From NCBI RefSeq assembly GCF_900112025.1, contig NZ_FOKL01000001.1:298762-362761 (forward strand): 64,000 bases of DNA, written 5' to 3'. The notes below the pieces were generated by a model. That model did not search any database, was not told where the DNA came from, and saw nothing but the letters and a program-made list of their open reading frames with translations. Below, piece by piece: positions 10,080 to 19,356 of this stretch (position 1 is the first letter of the stretch; each line of letters opens with the position of its first letter). This DNA comes from Janthinobacterium sp. 344 (GTDB lineage: Bacteria; Pseudomonadota; Gammaproteobacteria; Burkholderiales; Burkholderiaceae_D). The position numbers and the translations under genes were made by a program.

Positions 10080-11582
10080 TTACTTCGCCGACGGACGCAG
10101 GGCCACGAATTGCGCCACGTCACCACGGCGCACCAGTACGGCCGATGGCTTCTTCGGATCGAGCTTGGCCACCAGCGCGTTGAATTGCTTGGCATCTTTC
10201 ACGGCAACATTGTTCAGTTGCAAGATCACGTCGCCAGGCTGCAAGCCGGCCAGGGCCGCCACGCCATCGGCGTCGTCCACTTGCACGCCCGCATCGATCT
10301 TCAGCTCCTGCTTCTTGGCTGCCGGCACGTCGCTCACTTTCAGGCCCAGCGCGTTGACGGCTTGCGCTTCCGGCTCCTTGGCGCCCTTCTTGGCCGTCTT
10401 GTCGCCTTCCAGCTCGACGACGGTGACAGGAATATCCTGCTGCGCACCCTTGCGCCACACGGTGACGGTGGACTTGCCGTTGACGGCGGCGCCACCGACC
10501 AGGCGCGGCAGGTCGGACGAGCGCTCGATGGGCGTGCCGTTGAATTTCAGGATGATATCGCCCGGCTTGATGCCCGCCTTGTCGGCAGGACCATCGGGCT
10601 CCACCATCGACACTTGGGCGCCCTTGGCGTTCGGCAAGCCCAGCGATTGCGCCACTTCCTTGCTGACTTCGCCAATCTGCACGCCGATACGTCCGCGCAC
10701 CACTTTACCCGTCTTCTTCAGCTGCTCGCCCACGCGCATGGCTTCATCGATGGGCACGGCAAACGAAATGCCGTTATAGGCGCCGGACAAGGTGGCGATC
10801 TGCGAGTTGATGCCGATCACTTCGCCGCGCATATTGATCAGCGGACCACCGGAGTTGCCAGGATTGACAGCCACATCGCTCTGGATCAGCGGCAGGTAGT
10901 CGCCCGTATCGCGCGACTTGGCGGAAATAATGCCGGCCGTCACCGTATTTTCCAGGTTGAACGGCGAGCCGATGGCGATCACCCACTCGCCCACGCGGAT
11001 CTTGTTCGAGTCGCCGATGGTCAGGCGCGGCAGGTTGCCGCCTTCGATTTTCAGCAGGGCCACGTCGGTGCGCGCATCGGCGCCGATCACCTTGGCCTTG
11101 AATTCGCGCTTGTCCGTCAGGGTCACGTACACCTCATCGGCGCCATCGACCACGTGCGCATTGCTCAGCACGTAGCCATCGGCCGAAATGATGAAGCCGG
11201 AACCGACGCCGCGCTGCACTTCCTGTTCCTGCGGCACGGCACGGCGGCCACCGCGCGGCGCCTGCTGGCGTGGCGTCGGCATGGCGCCACCAAAGAAGCG
11301 GCGCAGGAATTCCTGCATTTCCTGCTCGTCCTGGCCACCCATGCCGACCCCGGGGCCGCCCATTTTCAGGCGCTCGGTGGTGCGGATGTTCACGACGGCG
11401 GGGCCGACGGCGTCGACCAGGTCCGAGAAGTCAGGCAGTTTCACGGCAGGCACGGCCGCATGCGCTTGCGGCGCCAGGCCCAGCATGGTCGGGGCGAAAA
11501 AGACGCCAGCCGTACCGAACAATAAGGCGGAAAGCGTCTTCACTGAAAACGTCTTGCTGGCGACACACATGTTTTTTTTCAT
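10080..11582 (-). CDS. mucD: DegP/MucD-type periplasmic serine protease
   Basis: A periplasmic HtrA protease that degrades misfolded envelope proteins and in relatives damps the sigma-E response. A signal peptide ends around AQAHAA (residues 38-43). The trypsin-like domain carries the triad His143 (SNAHVV), Asp173 (ARTDVALLK) and Ser244 (GNSGGPL). Two PDZ domains follow (about 295-385 and 405-495). A Gly/Gln-rich loop near 75-120 is typical of the family. The length of 500 is usual. It lies downstream of rpoE-rseA, matching the algU-mucA-mucB-mucD order except that the mucB/rseB gene is missing. A 239-nt gap separates it from rseA, so it probably has its own promoter; two TTGACA boxes occur there without a clear -10. 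Confidence 0.95.
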   Translation of the reverse strand: MKKNMCVASKTFSVKTLSALLFGTAGVFFAPTMLGLAPQAHAAVPAVKLPDFSDLVDAVGPAVVNIRTTERLKMGGPGVGMGGQDEQEMQEFLRRFFGGAMPTPRQQAPRGGRRAVPQEQEVQRGVGSGFIISADGYVLSNAHVVDGADEVYVTLTDKREFKAKVIGADARTDVALLKIEGGNLPRLTIGDSNKIRVGEWVIAIGSPFNLENTVTAGIISAKSRDTGDYLPLIQSDVAVNPGNSGGPLINMRGEVIGINSQIATLSGAYNGISFAVPIDEAMRVGEQLKKTGKVVRGRIGVQIGEVSKEVAQSLGLPNAKGAQVSMVEPDGPADKAGIKPGDIILKFNGTPIERSSDLPRLVGGAAVNGKSTVTVWRKGAQQDIPVTVVELEGDKTAKKGAKEPEAQAVNALGLKVSDVPAAKKQELKIDAGVQVDDADGVAALAGLQPGDVILQLNNVAVKDAKQFNALVAKLDPKKPSAVLVRRGDVAQFVALRPSAK

Positions 11583-11821
11583 GGAAAGGATCTTTTCGAA
11601 TATATAAACGGATCAAAACGCGGATCAGGCGAGTGCTTGCGTGCATGCTTCGCCGTCATCACGACCATCCCGGGGCGGACACACCTGGGCGCACGCATGG
11701 CAAACCATGCAACAATATATCGCAAAAGCAAGATATTGCCTGCATCTAGTGTCAATCGTGCAGAAGGCCGGTGTCAAGAGCGGAAGGGGAAGGTTAAGCC
11801 TCGCGTAAGGCAGGAAAACGC

Positions 11822-12148
11822 TCAGCGGCGCTGCGCCAGCGGCCCCGCCTCCAGCGGCTCGGGCAAGCCCGGCGGGACGATACTGCCGGAAACGGCCGCC
11901 AGCGCGCCATCGGCCGGCGGTATCGGGACATCGGCCAGGCGGCTGGCCAGCCTCGCGTCAAAGGTGGCGCTCAGTTCATGGCCGCACTGCTCCGACCGCA
12001 AGGCGTCGCCGATGCGCCGGTAGGCTTCCCAGGCTTGCCGTCCCGTCTCCGTGTCGAGGGCTGCAAACGCCAGTTCGAGCTCACTGGCCGCCAGCTCGCC
12101 ATCGGCCAGGGCGGAAATAATCTCGTGCAATCGTGTGTGCGTGTCCAT
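11822..12148 (-). CDS. rseA: Short RseA-like anti-sigma factor, no membrane segment
   Basis: The N-terminal anti-sigma domain is recognisable: LHEIISALADGELAASELE, then WEAYRRIGDALRSE, the pattern by which RseA/MucA proteins bind sigma-E. With the start at MDTHTRLHE the product is only 108 residues. Family members usually continue into a transmembrane helix and a periplasmic domain that is cut by DegS/AlgW and bound by RseB. Here the sequence ends in a Pro/Ala-rich tail with no hydrophobic helix, and no other frame of the 239 nt downstream encodes one. rseB is also absent. The 30-codon extension to 12238 overlaps rpoE and is unlikely to be used. The protein is probably a soluble anti-sigma factor. 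Confidence 0.8.
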   Translation of the reverse strand: MDTHTRLHEIISALADGELAASELELAFAALDTETGRQAWEAYRRIGDALRSEQCGHELSATFDARLASRLADVPIPPADGALAAVSGSIVPPGLPEPLEAGPLAQRR

Positions 12149-12221
12149 GATAGGCCCTGCCATGTCAAGAGGATCGGTGCGGAAACCGGGCGCAGCCATG
12201 CCAAACCCCATACTCATCAGA

Positions 12222-12845
12222 TTACCAGCGCTTGTCAATCGGCATGTCCAGCAAGGGCTTCAATTTCTCCGCGATCACTTCGCGCGCGCGAAAAATGCGG
12301 CTGCGCACGGTGCCGATGGGACATGCCATGATCTCCGATATTTCTTCGTAGCTCAGGCCCTCGATCTCGCGCAGCACGATGGCCGTCCGCAACTCGATGG
12401 GCAGCACATCCATGGCCGCATTGACGGTCGCCGCAATCTGCTTGCTGGCCAACACCGATTCGGGCGTATTGTTGTCGCGCAACTTGTTGCCATCGTCGAA
12501 GGACTCCGCCTGTTCGGCATCGGCATCGCTGGACGTGGCGGCACGCCGCCCCTGGGTGACGAGATAATTCTTGGCCGTATTGATGCCGATGCGGTACAAC
12601 CAGGTATAGAAGGCGGCCTCGCCGCGAAAATGGCGCAATGCCCGGTACGCCTTGATAAAGGTTTCTTGCACCACATCCTCGGCCTCCGCCGGGTCATGCA
12701 CCAGGCGCGACACCAGGCGCATCAAGCGACGCTGGTATTTCGATACCAGGACGTCAAATGCCCGCTTGTCGCCCGCCTGCACCCGCTCGACCAGCAACTG
12801 GTCATACTCGCGCTCTGTCCTCACGCCCGATGTCCCTGTAGTCAT
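12222..12845 (-). CDS. rpoE: RNA polymerase sigma factor RpoE/AlgU
   Basis: An ECF sigma factor for envelope stress. Region 2 is ALVSKYQRR-like (FDVLVSKYQRRLMRL, then EAEDVVQETFIKAYRAL, FYTWLYRIGINTAKNYL), and region 4 has the helix-turn-helix LSYEEISEIMACPIGTVRSR that reads the -35 element. The length of 207 is typical. It is directly preceded by a GAACTT-N16-TCTAT promoter, the class this sigma factor itself recognises, so autoregulation is likely. rseA, its presumed inhibitor, follows on the same transcript. Confidence 0.96.
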   Translation of the reverse strand: MTTGTSGVRTEREYDQLLVERVQAGDKRAFDVLVSKYQRRLMRLVSRLVHDPAEAEDVVQETFIKAYRALRHFRGEAAFYTWLYRIGINTAKNYLVTQGRRAATSSDADAEQAESFDDGNKLRDNNTPESVLASKQIAATVNAAMDVLPIELRTAIVLREIEGLSYEEISEIMACPIGTVRSRIFRAREVIAEKLKPLLDMPIDKRW

Positions 12846-12868
12846 GCAGCGTGGGCGCCTGTATGGAT

Positions 12869-12895
12869 ATAGAGTTGGCCCGCTGCAAGAAGTTC
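12869..12895 (-). promoter_or_regulatory. Sigma-E type promoter of rpoE
   Basis: On the minus strand GAACTT (12895-12890) and TCTAT (12873-12869) are 16 nt apart. This fits the GAACTT-N16/17-TCTGA pattern of RpoE/AlgU promoters with a minor change at the -10. The start would be about 12862, leaving a leader of about 17 nt before the rpoE ATG. Confidence 0.7.
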
Positions 12896-12911
12896 AGTGT
12901 TCGTCCCACTT

Positions 12912-13478
12912 TTATTCTTCCTCTCCCCGCGCCGCGATGGCCCGGCACGCCACGGCCAGCGGACGGAAGCCGGCACAGCCACGCCCCCGCTGCGCCAGCA
13001 CGGCCACCCGCCGTCCATCACCGTTCGCCAGGCACAGCACCAGCAGCGATGGCCACAAAGTGGAGCCTGGCAGCAAGCGCAAGTCGGGCGGCACTGGCGG
13101 CGCTGGCGGCGCCGGCGGCGCTGGCGGCGCCGGCGGCGCCCGCCCGGCCTGCCCCGCAACGGCGGCGGCAAGGTCGTCGGGCACCGCGCCACGCTCCAGA
13201 TATACCGCCAGCCGCAACTGGCCAACAGGCGAAATATCAAGCGCCTGCGGCTTTCTGCGCGAGCGCAGCAAAAGCAGCAACAGCACGCCGCCAGCCGCAC
13301 TCAGCGCTGCACCGGGACAGCCCAGCGCATAAGCGCCGACCAGCTGGCCGGGAGCAGGCGCACTGCGCCACAGCCCGCACAAGGGCCAGGCGGCCAGCAC
13401 GGCACACAGGCCCAGCGCCGCTTGCAAACAGCGCAAACAGACAGGCGTGCGAATGACCACCGAGACAGCGATTGACAT
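12912..13478 (-). CDS. YgfX-like small membrane protein
   Basis: Two hydrophobic segments near the N-terminus (ALGLCAVLAAWPLCGLW and a Leu-rich stretch LLLLLLRSRRK) precede a cytoplasmic portion with the pattern LDISPVGQLRL...GSTLWPSLLVLCLANGDGRRVAVLAQR...FRPLAVACRAI. That layout resembles YgfX/CptA-type proteins, which I infer from pattern only. Between the two halves of the soluble part is a run of PPA/APP repeats encoded by a 9-bp tandem repeat. Start chosen: MSIAVSVV (188 residues); an ATG 42 nt earlier is possible. It sits between fabF and rpoE on the same strand. Function unproven. Confidence 0.6.
   Translation of the reverse strand: MSIAVSVVIRTPVCLRCLQAALGLCAVLAAWPLCGLWRSAPAPGQLVGAYALGCPGAALSAAGGVLLLLLLRSRRKPQALDISPVGQLRLAVYLERGAVPDDLAAAVAGQAGRAPPAPPAPPAPPAPPVPPDLRLLPGSTLWPSLLVLCLANGDGRRVAVLAQRGRGCAGFRPLAVACRAIAARGEEE
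13095..13139. repeat. 9-bp tandem repeat inside the YgfX-like gene
   Basis: Five consecutive units of (T/C)GGCGGCGC, with partial units on both sides. On the coding (minus) strand each unit encodes a three-residue Pro-Pro-Ala/Ala-Pro-Pro step, so copy-number change would stay in frame and alter linker length by three residues. Confidence 0.85.
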
Positions 13479-13552
13479 ACAACATGGGGAAAAAAGGCGC
13501 GCCGGCAACATGCCGGGCAAATTCAGGCACCAACGAACGTTGGCGCCGAATC

Positions 13553-13585
13553 AGCGCTCACTACGGTTTGACCGCAGCGAGCGCT
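13553..13585 (-). terminator. Hairpin downstream of fabF
   Basis: After the fabF stop, AGCGCTC (13585-13579) pairs exactly with GAGCGCT (13559-13553), and the inner bases CTGCGGT/ACCGTAG extend the stem to about 14 bp with two mismatches. No T-run follows, so it may be a weak terminator or an mRNA 3'-stabilising hairpin. Confidence 0.5.
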
Positions 13586-13598
13586 TGAAAGTTCCTGC

Positions 13599-14849
13599 TT
13601 ATTTCGCTTTACCGAAAATCAGCGTGCCATTCGTTCCGCCGAAGCCGAACGAATTCTTCACTGCATAATCGATCTTCATTTCACGCGCCGTATTGGCACA
13701 GAAATCGAGATCGCAAGCCGGATCCTGGTTGAAGATGTTGATGGTCGGTGGCGACACCTGATGGTGTACTGCCAGGACCGTAAACACCGCTTCCAGACCG
13801 CCCGCGCCGCCCAGCAAATGGCCTGTCATCGACTTGGTCGAGTTGACAACCAGATTCTTGGCATGCTCGCCGAAGGTGCGTTTGATGCCCATCACTTCCG
13901 CCACGTCGCCTTGCGGGGTCGACGTGCCGTGCGCGTTCAGGTACTGAATCTGATCCGGGTTCAAGCCTGCGTTGTTGAGGGCCGCGATCACCGATTTGCT
14001 GCCGCCGCTACCATCTTCCAGCGGCGAGGTCATGTGATAAGCATCTGCGCTCATCCCGAAACCATGCACTTCGGCATAGATCTTGGCACCACGGGCCACC
14101 GCGTGCTCGTACTCTTCCAGCACCATGACGCCAGCGCCCTCGCCCAGCACGAAGCCGTCGCGGTCGGTATCCCACGGACGCGATGCCGTTGCCGGATCGT
14201 CGTTGCGGGTCGACAAGGCGCGTGCCGAGGCGAAACCGCCCAGGCCCAGCGGCGACACGGTCGATTCAGCACCACCGGCGATCATGACGTCGGCATCGCC
14301 GTATTCGATCATGCGCGCTGCGGCACCGATGCTGTGCAAACCGGTGGTACACGCCGTAACGATGGCCAGGTTCGGGCCCTTCAGACCATATTTGATCGAA
14401 AGGTTGCCAGAGATCATGTTAATGATCGAGGCAGGCACGAAAAATGGCGAGATACGGCGCGGACCGCGCTTTTCGTACTCGGACTTGGTTTCCTCGATCA
14501 GCGGCAAGCCACCGATACCGGAACCGATGATGACGCCGATACGCTCGGCGTTCTCTTCGGTGACTTCCAGACCGGAGTCCTGGATCGCCTGGATGCCCGC
14601 AGCCATGCCGTAATGGATAAAGGTATCCATGTGGCGGGCTTCCTTACCGGAGATGTAATCTTCGATATTGAAACCTTTGACTTCACCGGCAAAATGCGTG
14701 GTGAATGGCTGTGCATCAAACTTGGTAATCGTGGCAATGCCGGATTTACCTTCAATGATTGCGCCCCACGCCTCGGCAATAGTATTGCCGACAGGTGAAA
14801 CGCAGCCCAGGCCGGTGACAACAACACGACGGTTTTTAGAACGGCTCAA
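13599..14849 (-). CDS. fabF: 3-oxoacyl-ACP synthase II
   Basis: FabF condenses malonyl-ACP with growing acyl-ACP chains. The thiolase-fold active site is complete: nucleophile Cys167 in VTACTTG, His in LNAHGTST and His in [12 protein letters not shown], with a C-terminal [10 protein letters not shown] loop. At 416 residues it has the standard size. It follows acpP by 29 nt, so the two are cotranscribed from the acpP promoter, the usual fab arrangement. Confidence 0.97.
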   Translation of the reverse strand: MSRSKNRRVVVTGLGCVSPVGNTIAEAWGAIIEGKSGIATITKFDAQPFTTHFAGEVKGFNIEDYISGKEARHMDTFIHYGMAAGIQAIQDSGLEVTEENAERIGVIIGSGIGGLPLIEETKSEYEKRGPRRISPFFVPASIINMISGNLSIKYGLKGPNLAIVTACTTGLHSIGAAARMIEYGDADVMIAGGAESTVSPLGLGGFASARALSTRNDDPATASRPWDTDRDGFVLGEGAGVMVLEEYEHAVARGAKIYAEVHGFGMSADAYHMTSPLEDGSGGSKSVIAALNNAGLNPDQIQYLNAHGTSTPQGDVAEVMGIKRTFGEHAKNLVVNSTKSMTGHLLGGAGGLEAVFTVLAVHHQVSPPTINIFNQDPACDLDFCANTAREMKIDYAVKNSFGFGGTNGTLIFGKAK

Positions 14850-14878
14850 GCGATTCTCCTGAAGTCGGTCAAACAGGC

Positions 14879-15118
14879 TTAGGCCTTGACGTGTGCGGTG
14901 GCGTAGTCGATCGCCTGTTGCACGGTGGTGATTTTTTCAGCTTGCTCGTCAGGGATTTCCATTTCGAATTCGTCTTCCAGGGCCATGACCAGTTCCACGG
15001 TGTCCAGGGAATCGGCGCCCAGGTCGTCGACGAAGGAGGATTCGATTTTGATGTCTGCTTCTGCAACGCCCAGTTGCTCAGCGACGATTTTCTTAACGCG
15101 TTGTTCGATATCCGACAT
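14879..15118 (-). CDS. acpP: Acyl carrier protein
   Basis: The small acidic carrier of fatty-acid intermediates, 79 residues. The phosphopantetheine attachment site is Ser37 in [13 protein letters not shown]; the four-helix pattern and acidic helix 2 ([13 protein letters not shown]) are typical. Holo conversion is by AcpS (2.8-3.2 kb). It has its own strong -10 within the end of the fabG terminator, consistent with the very high expression expected, and a leader of about 110 nt. Confidence 0.98.
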   Translation of the reverse strand: MSDIEQRVKKIVAEQLGVAEADIKIESSFVDDLGADSLDTVELVMALEDEFEMEIPDEQAEKITTVQQAIDYATAHVKA

Positions 15119-15235
15119 GTTATGGCTCCAAAGTGTGTGTTACGGAAAGTGCGCGCATTTTATCAGGTTTGCGCGTCCGAATACTAATTTCGGCGTCTGC
15201 TGCTAATTCGGCCGAAGCTGCTGCTAAAAGATGCG

Positions 15236-15264
15236 ATTATAGACAAAAACGGCCTGTGAATCAT
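15236..15264 (-). promoter_or_regulatory. Promoter of acpP-fabF
   Basis: A perfect TATAAT (15241-15236) lies 17 nt downstream of a weak -35, ATGATT (15264-15259), on the minus strand. It overlaps the fabG terminator, so the end of one transcript and the beginning of the next share sequence. Confidence 0.65.
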
Positions 15265-15277
15265 GCCACAAACGGCC
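15245..15277 (-). terminator. Intrinsic terminator after fabG
   Basis: On the minus strand GGCC-GTT-TGTG pairs with CACA-GGCC around a short loop and is followed by GTTTTTG. It ends the rpmF-plsX-fabHDG transcript 20 nt after the fabG stop. Confidence 0.6.
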
Positions 15278-15296
15278 GCCCCGTCTACCTCTCACA

Positions 15297-16040
15297 TCAA
15301 TTCATGTACATTCCGCCATTCACGTGCAGGGTCGTGCCCGTGATATAGGCCGCTTGCGGCGAGGCCAAAAAGGCCACGGCGGCCGCCACATCTTCCGGCT
15401 TGCCCAGACGCGACAGGGGAATTTGCGTCAACAGCGCCGCGTGCTGCTCTTCGCTGAGCGCCTTGGTCATGTCGGTATCGATGAAGCCTGGCGCGATGCA
15501 GTTCACGGTAATGTTGCGGCTGCCGATTTCACGCGCCAGCGCGCGGCTCATGCCTTCCACGCCGGCCTTGGCCGCCGCGTAATTCATCTGCCCCGGATTG
15601 CCCGATGAGGCAACCACCGACGTGATATTAATGATACGCCCAGTTTTGGCTTTCATCATGCCGCGCAGTACGGCGCGCGACAGGCGCCCGACGGCCGACA
15701 GGTTCGTCGAGATGACGCTATCCCACTCTTCATCCTTCATGCGCATGGCCAGCTGGTCTTGCGTGATGCCCGCATTGTTGACCAGGATCGACAGGCTGCC
15801 ATAGGTTTTCTGCACTTCGTCGACGACTTGCGCGCAGCGCGCCGCATCGGTCACGTTCAATACCACGCCCTTGCCCGTCACGCCTTCGGCGGCCAGGTAA
15901 TCGCTGATGGCTTGCGCGCCGCTTTCCGAGGTGGCGGTGCCGACCACGGTGGCACCCTGCTTGCCCAGTTCGGTGGCGATGGCGCGGCCGATGCCGCGCG
16001 AGGCGCCCGTCACCAGCACGACTTGATTTGCTAAATTCAT
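15297..16040 (-). CDS. fabG: 3-oxoacyl-ACP reductase
   Basis: FabG is the NADPH-dependent short-chain dehydrogenase that reduces 3-oxoacyl-ACP. The Rossmann motif TGASRGIG is near residue 12, NNAG is present, and the catalytic Ser-Tyr-Lys set is in VVASSGNPGQMNYAAAKAG. The start MNLANQVVL follows AAGGA at a good distance and gives 247 residues; the same frame is open much further upstream through fabD but without family similarity. It follows fabD by 53 nt. Confidence 0.97.
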   Translation of the reverse strand: MNLANQVVLVTGASRGIGRAIATELGKQGATVVGTATSESGAQAISDYLAAEGVTGKGVVLNVTDAARCAQVVDEVQKTYGSLSILVNNAGITQDQLAMRMKDEEWDSVISTNLSAVGRLSRAVLRGMMKAKTGRIINITSVVASSGNPGQMNYAAAKAGVEGMSRALAREIGSRNITVNCIAPGFIDTDMTKALSEEQHAALLTQIPLSRLGKPEDVAAAVAFLASPQAAYITGTTLHVNGGMYMN

Positions 16041-16093
16041 GAGTATCCTTAAAGATGGCTGGCGGCAGGCAGCGCTGCCCTGCCGCTTGCTGT

Positions 16094-17035
16094 TTACTTG
16101 AGCTGCGTCAAAATGCGTTCCAGCGATGCCTGGTCGACGATGGCGTCGCCCACCAGCACCGGATCGATGCGCTTGGCCAGGCCCATCAGGACCTTGCCCG
16201 GGCCGCATTCGATCACTTGCGTGATGCCGTCGGCGGCCACTTTCTGCATGGTTTCCACCCAGCGCACGGGGCTGGCCGCCTGGCGCACCAGCGCATCCTT
16301 GATGCCGGCCACATCGTTGACGATGGCCACGTCGACGTTGTTGATCAGGGCGATCTGCGGTGCCGAGAAATTCAGGCCGGCCATGTAGTCGCGCAGGCGG
16401 TCCGACGCGGGCTTGAGCAGCGACGAGTGGAATGGCGCGGAAACGGGCAATTTCATGGCGCGCTTGGCGCCCTTGGCCTTGGCCAGTTCGCAGGCGCGCT
16501 CGACCGCGGCCGTGTGGCCGGCGATAACCACTTGCGCAGGCGCATTGAAGTTGACGGGCTCGACCACCAGGGCCGGGTTTTCCGCCGCCGCGTCGGCGCA
16601 CGCGGCGCGCACGTCGTCATCCGACAGGCCCAGCACGACAGCCATCGTGCCCTGCCCGACGGGCACGGCTTCCTGCATCGCTTGCGCGCGGAAACGCACC
16701 AGCGGCACGGCATCCTTGAAGTCGATGACGCCGGCGGCCACCAGCGCCGAGTATTCACCCAGGCTGTGGCCGGCAACGACGCTCGGCACAGGGCCGCCCG
16801 CCGCCAGCCAGGCGCGGTAGAACGCCACGGCCGCCGTCAGCATCACGGGCTGGGTATTCGTGGTCAGGTCCAGCTCTTCCTTCGGGCCTGCGGCGATCAG
16901 CTTGCCCAGGTCGAATTGCAGGGCGTCCGACGCTTCGGCCACGGTCTGGGCCACCACCGGGTTGCCGGCGAAGCCGTCGAGCATCGCAATCGCTTGCGAG
17001 CCTTGGCCTGGGAAAACAAATGCAAATTGTGTCAT
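16094..17035 (-). CDS. fabD: Malonyl-CoA:ACP transacylase
   Basis: FabD loads malonyl groups from CoA onto ACP. FVFPGQGSQ opens the protein, nucleophile Ser91 lies in GHSLGEYSA, the substrate Arg in VRFRAQAM, and the catalytic His in SAPFHSSLL. The length is the usual 313. It lies 32 nt after fabH in the conserved plsX-fabH-fabD-fabG order. Confidence 0.97.
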   Translation of the reverse strand: MTQFAFVFPGQGSQAIAMLDGFAGNPVVAQTVAEASDALQFDLGKLIAAGPKEELDLTTNTQPVMLTAAVAFYRAWLAAGGPVPSVVAGHSLGEYSALVAAGVIDFKDAVPLVRFRAQAMQEAVPVGQGTMAVVLGLSDDDVRAACADAAAENPALVVEPVNFNAPAQVVIAGHTAAVERACELAKAKGAKRAMKLPVSAPFHSSLLKPASDRLRDYMAGLNFSAPQIALINNVDVAIVNDVAGIKDALVRQAASPVRWVETMQKVAADGITQVIECGPGKVLMGLAKRIDPVLVGDAIVDQASLERILTQLK

Positions 17036-17067
17036 GGTGACTCCGTTTTTTTAATAGTATTGCGGGA

Positions 17068-18066
17068 TTACATGCGCGCCAGCACGGCGCCCCAGGTAAA
17101 GCCGCCGCCCACGCCTTCCATCATGACGTTGTCGCCCTTCTTGACCCGGCCATCGCGCACGGCGATGTCGAGCGCCAGCGGGATCGAGGCGGCCGAGGTG
17201 TTGCCATGCTGGTCCACCGTGACGACCATCTTCTCCAGCGGCAAGCCGAGTTTCTTGGCCGTGCTGTTCATGATGCGGATGTTCGCCTGGTGCGGGATCA
17301 GCCAGTCGATCTGGTCCGAGGTCATGTTGGCGTGCGCCAGCGCTTCGTGCGCCACTTTTTCCAGCACGGACACGGCCAGCTTGAACACGGCCGGGCCATC
17401 CATGTACAGGAAGGCGCTGCCAGCCAGCGCGCCGCCGGCCAGGCTGCCCGGCACGCTGAGGATGTCCGAGTGGCGGCCGTCCGCGTGCAGCTTGGTGGCC
17501 AGGATGCCGGGATCTTTCGACGCCGTCATGACGATGGCGCCGGCGCCGTCGCCGAACAGCACGCAGGTGCCGCGGTCGTCGAAATTGAGGATGCGCGAAA
17601 ACACCTCGGCGCCGATCACCAGCACGTTTTTATGCATGCCCGACTGGATGAAGCTGTCGGCCGTGGCCACCGCATACACGAAGCCGCTGCAGACGGCTTG
17701 CACGTCGACGGCGGCGCAGTTATTCGTGATGCCCAGCTTGTTTTGCACGATGCAGGCGGTGCTGGGAAAGCTGCCGAAGAAATCGGGGGTCGAGCTAGCG
17801 ACGATGATCAGGTCCAGGTCGTTGCCGTTCAGGCCGGCCATTTCCAGGGCCTTCTTGGCCGCTTCCACGCCCAGGTCCGAGGAATTTTGCGACGGCGCCG
17901 CGTAATGGCGCGCCGAGATGCCGCTGCGCGAGACGATCCATTCATCCGACGTCTCGATGCCCTTGGCGGCGAGCTGTTCTGTCAAATCCTGGTTGGTGAC
18001 GCGCTTCTCCGGCAAGTAACTGCCGGTACCGATAATTTTGCTGTAGATTTTGCTAAAAACAGTCAT
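17068..18066 (-). CDS. fabH: 3-oxoacyl-ACP synthase III
   Basis: FabH starts fatty-acid synthesis by condensing acetyl-CoA with malonyl-ACP. The Cys-His-Asn triad is visible: Cys126 in VQAVCSGF, His in [12 protein letters not shown] and Asn in [12 protein letters not shown]. The glycine-rich end [12 protein letters not shown] is typical. It is 332 residues, about 15 more than E. coli, with the extra at the N-terminus ([10 protein letters not shown]). It lies 15 nt after plsX. Confidence 0.96.
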   Translation of the reverse strand: MTVFSKIYSKIIGTGSYLPEKRVTNQDLTEQLAAKGIETSDEWIVSRSGISARHYAAPSQNSSDLGVEAAKKALEMAGLNGNDLDLIIVASSTPDFFGSFPSTACIVQNKLGITNNCAAVDVQAVCSGFVYAVATADSFIQSGMHKNVLVIGAEVFSRILNFDDRGTCVLFGDGAGAIVMTASKDPGILATKLHADGRHSDILSVPGSLAGGALAGSAFLYMDGPAVFKLAVSVLEKVAHEALAHANMTSDQIDWLIPHQANIRIMNSTAKKLGLPLEKMVVTVDQHGNTSAASIPLALDIAVRDGRVKKGDNVMMEGVGGGFTWGAVLARM

Positions 18067-18081
18067 GCAATTACCCGTCCA

Positions 18082-19149
18082 CTAAATGGTAGAGCTTGTT
18101 GATGTAGGTTCGTCCGGTACTGGCGTGCGCGGCATCAGCTCGGCGATCAGGCTGGCCAGGTGCGCTTGCACGTCGTTTTTTGCCGCATCAAAGGCGCGGC
18201 GCAAGGCCCATTCGAAGGAATAGGCATCGGCGCTGCCATGGCTCTTGAAGACGAGACCACGCAAGCCCAGCAGGCTGGCGCCGTTATAACGCGAAGGATT
18301 CAAGCGGTTGCCGATGGCTTTCAGGGCCCCGCGGGCGATCAGCGCGCCCAGCATGGTAATCGGATTGCGCTTGAATTCGGAAGTGAGCACGTCTTTCATG
18401 AAGCGCGCCAGGCCCTCGATGGCCTTCAGGGTCACATTGCCGACAAAGCCGTCGCACACGACGATATCGGTGGTGCCCTTGAAGATATCGTTGCCTTCCA
18501 CGTTGCCGTAGAAGCTCAGCGCGCCGCGCTCGTGATCGGCCTGCAGCAGCTTCGAGGTGAGCTTCACCACTTCATTGCCCTTGATGTCTTCCGTGCCCAC
18601 GTTCAGCAAGCCGATCGTGGGACGTTCGATGCCTTCCATGGCGGACACGAGCACGGAACCCATGATGGCGAACTGGTGCAGGTGGTGCGGTTCGCAATCG
18701 ACGTTGGCACCCAGGTCCAGCATGTAGGTCGGGCCGTTCTTTTGATTCGGCAAGATGCTGCAGATGGCCGGGCGGTCGACGCCGGACATGGTTTTCAATA
18801 CATAGCGCGACACGGCCATCAGGGCTGCCGTATTACCGGCGGAGACGGAGGCTTGCGCCACGCCGCTCTTGACCTGTTCGATGGCCACGCGCATGGACGA
18901 ATCCTTCTTGCGGCGCAGGGCCACTTCCAGGGGGTCGTCCATGGTAACTTGTTCGGAGGCATGCAGTACCGACAGGCGCGGATGCGTGTCGGCTTTATGT
19001 TTTTTCAGTTCGGCACGGATCACGTCTTCCAATCCAACAAGGATCAGTTCGGCTTCAGGCTCATGTTTTACGAAGGAAATTGCTGCGGGGATAGTGACTG
19101 AGGGACCATGATCTCCGCCCATGCAGTCGATAGAAATTTTGATTGTCAT
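18082..19149 (-). CDS. plsX: Phosphate acyltransferase PlsX
   Basis: PlsX makes acyl-phosphate from acyl-ACP, feeding the PlsY route to phosphatidic acid. [11 protein letters not shown] at the N-terminus, [20 protein letters not shown] and the C-terminal [15 protein letters not shown] segment are family landmarks. The start MTIKISIDC gives 355 residues; an upstream extension of 27 codons lacks similarity. It follows rpmF by 207 nt, a gap in which I see no strong terminator, so the two are probably cotranscribed. Confidence 0.96.
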   Translation of the reverse strand: MTIKISIDCMGGDHGPSVTIPAAISFVKHEPEAELILVGLEDVIRAELKKHKADTHPRLSVLHASEQVTMDDPLEVALRRKKDSSMRVAIEQVKSGVAQASVSAGNTAALMAVSRYVLKTMSGVDRPAICSILPNQKNGPTYMLDLGANVDCEPHHLHQFAIMGSVLVSAMEGIERPTIGLLNVGTEDIKGNEVVKLTSKLLQADHERGALSFYGNVEGNDIFKGTTDIVVCDGFVGNVTLKAIEGLARFMKDVLTSEFKRNPITMLGALIARGALKAIGNRLNPSRYNGASLLGLRGLVFKSHGSADAYSFEWALRRAFDAAKNDVQAHLASLIAELMPRTPVPDEPTSTSSTI

Positions 19150-19356
19150 TTGGTTTGATTCAGTACCGCTGCGGGCTTGCGGCAAGATGTGAATCGGACT
19201 GGAGCATACCAAGGCGGCATAGGTCACCACAGCTCTGGCAAGCTTGATTCAAAATGACGGTGTGCAAGATGAATTGCAGCCGATAAAAAAGAAGAAGCGG
19301 CGCCACGCCGAATAACCACGTAACACCGCTTTCATCTTACCCAACAAAAACGTCGA

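Noticed and set aside
11720-11800. Two TTGACA boxes as a promoter pair for mucD
   Set aside because: Neither has a -10 hexamer at acceptable spacing, and no GAACTT sigma-E box is present; a promoter is likely but not located.
11583-11821. Remnant of the RseA membrane and periplasmic parts downstream of the rseA stop
   Set aside because: I translated all three minus-strand frames; none gives a hydrophobic helix or an RseA-like continuation, so a simple single frameshift is not supported.
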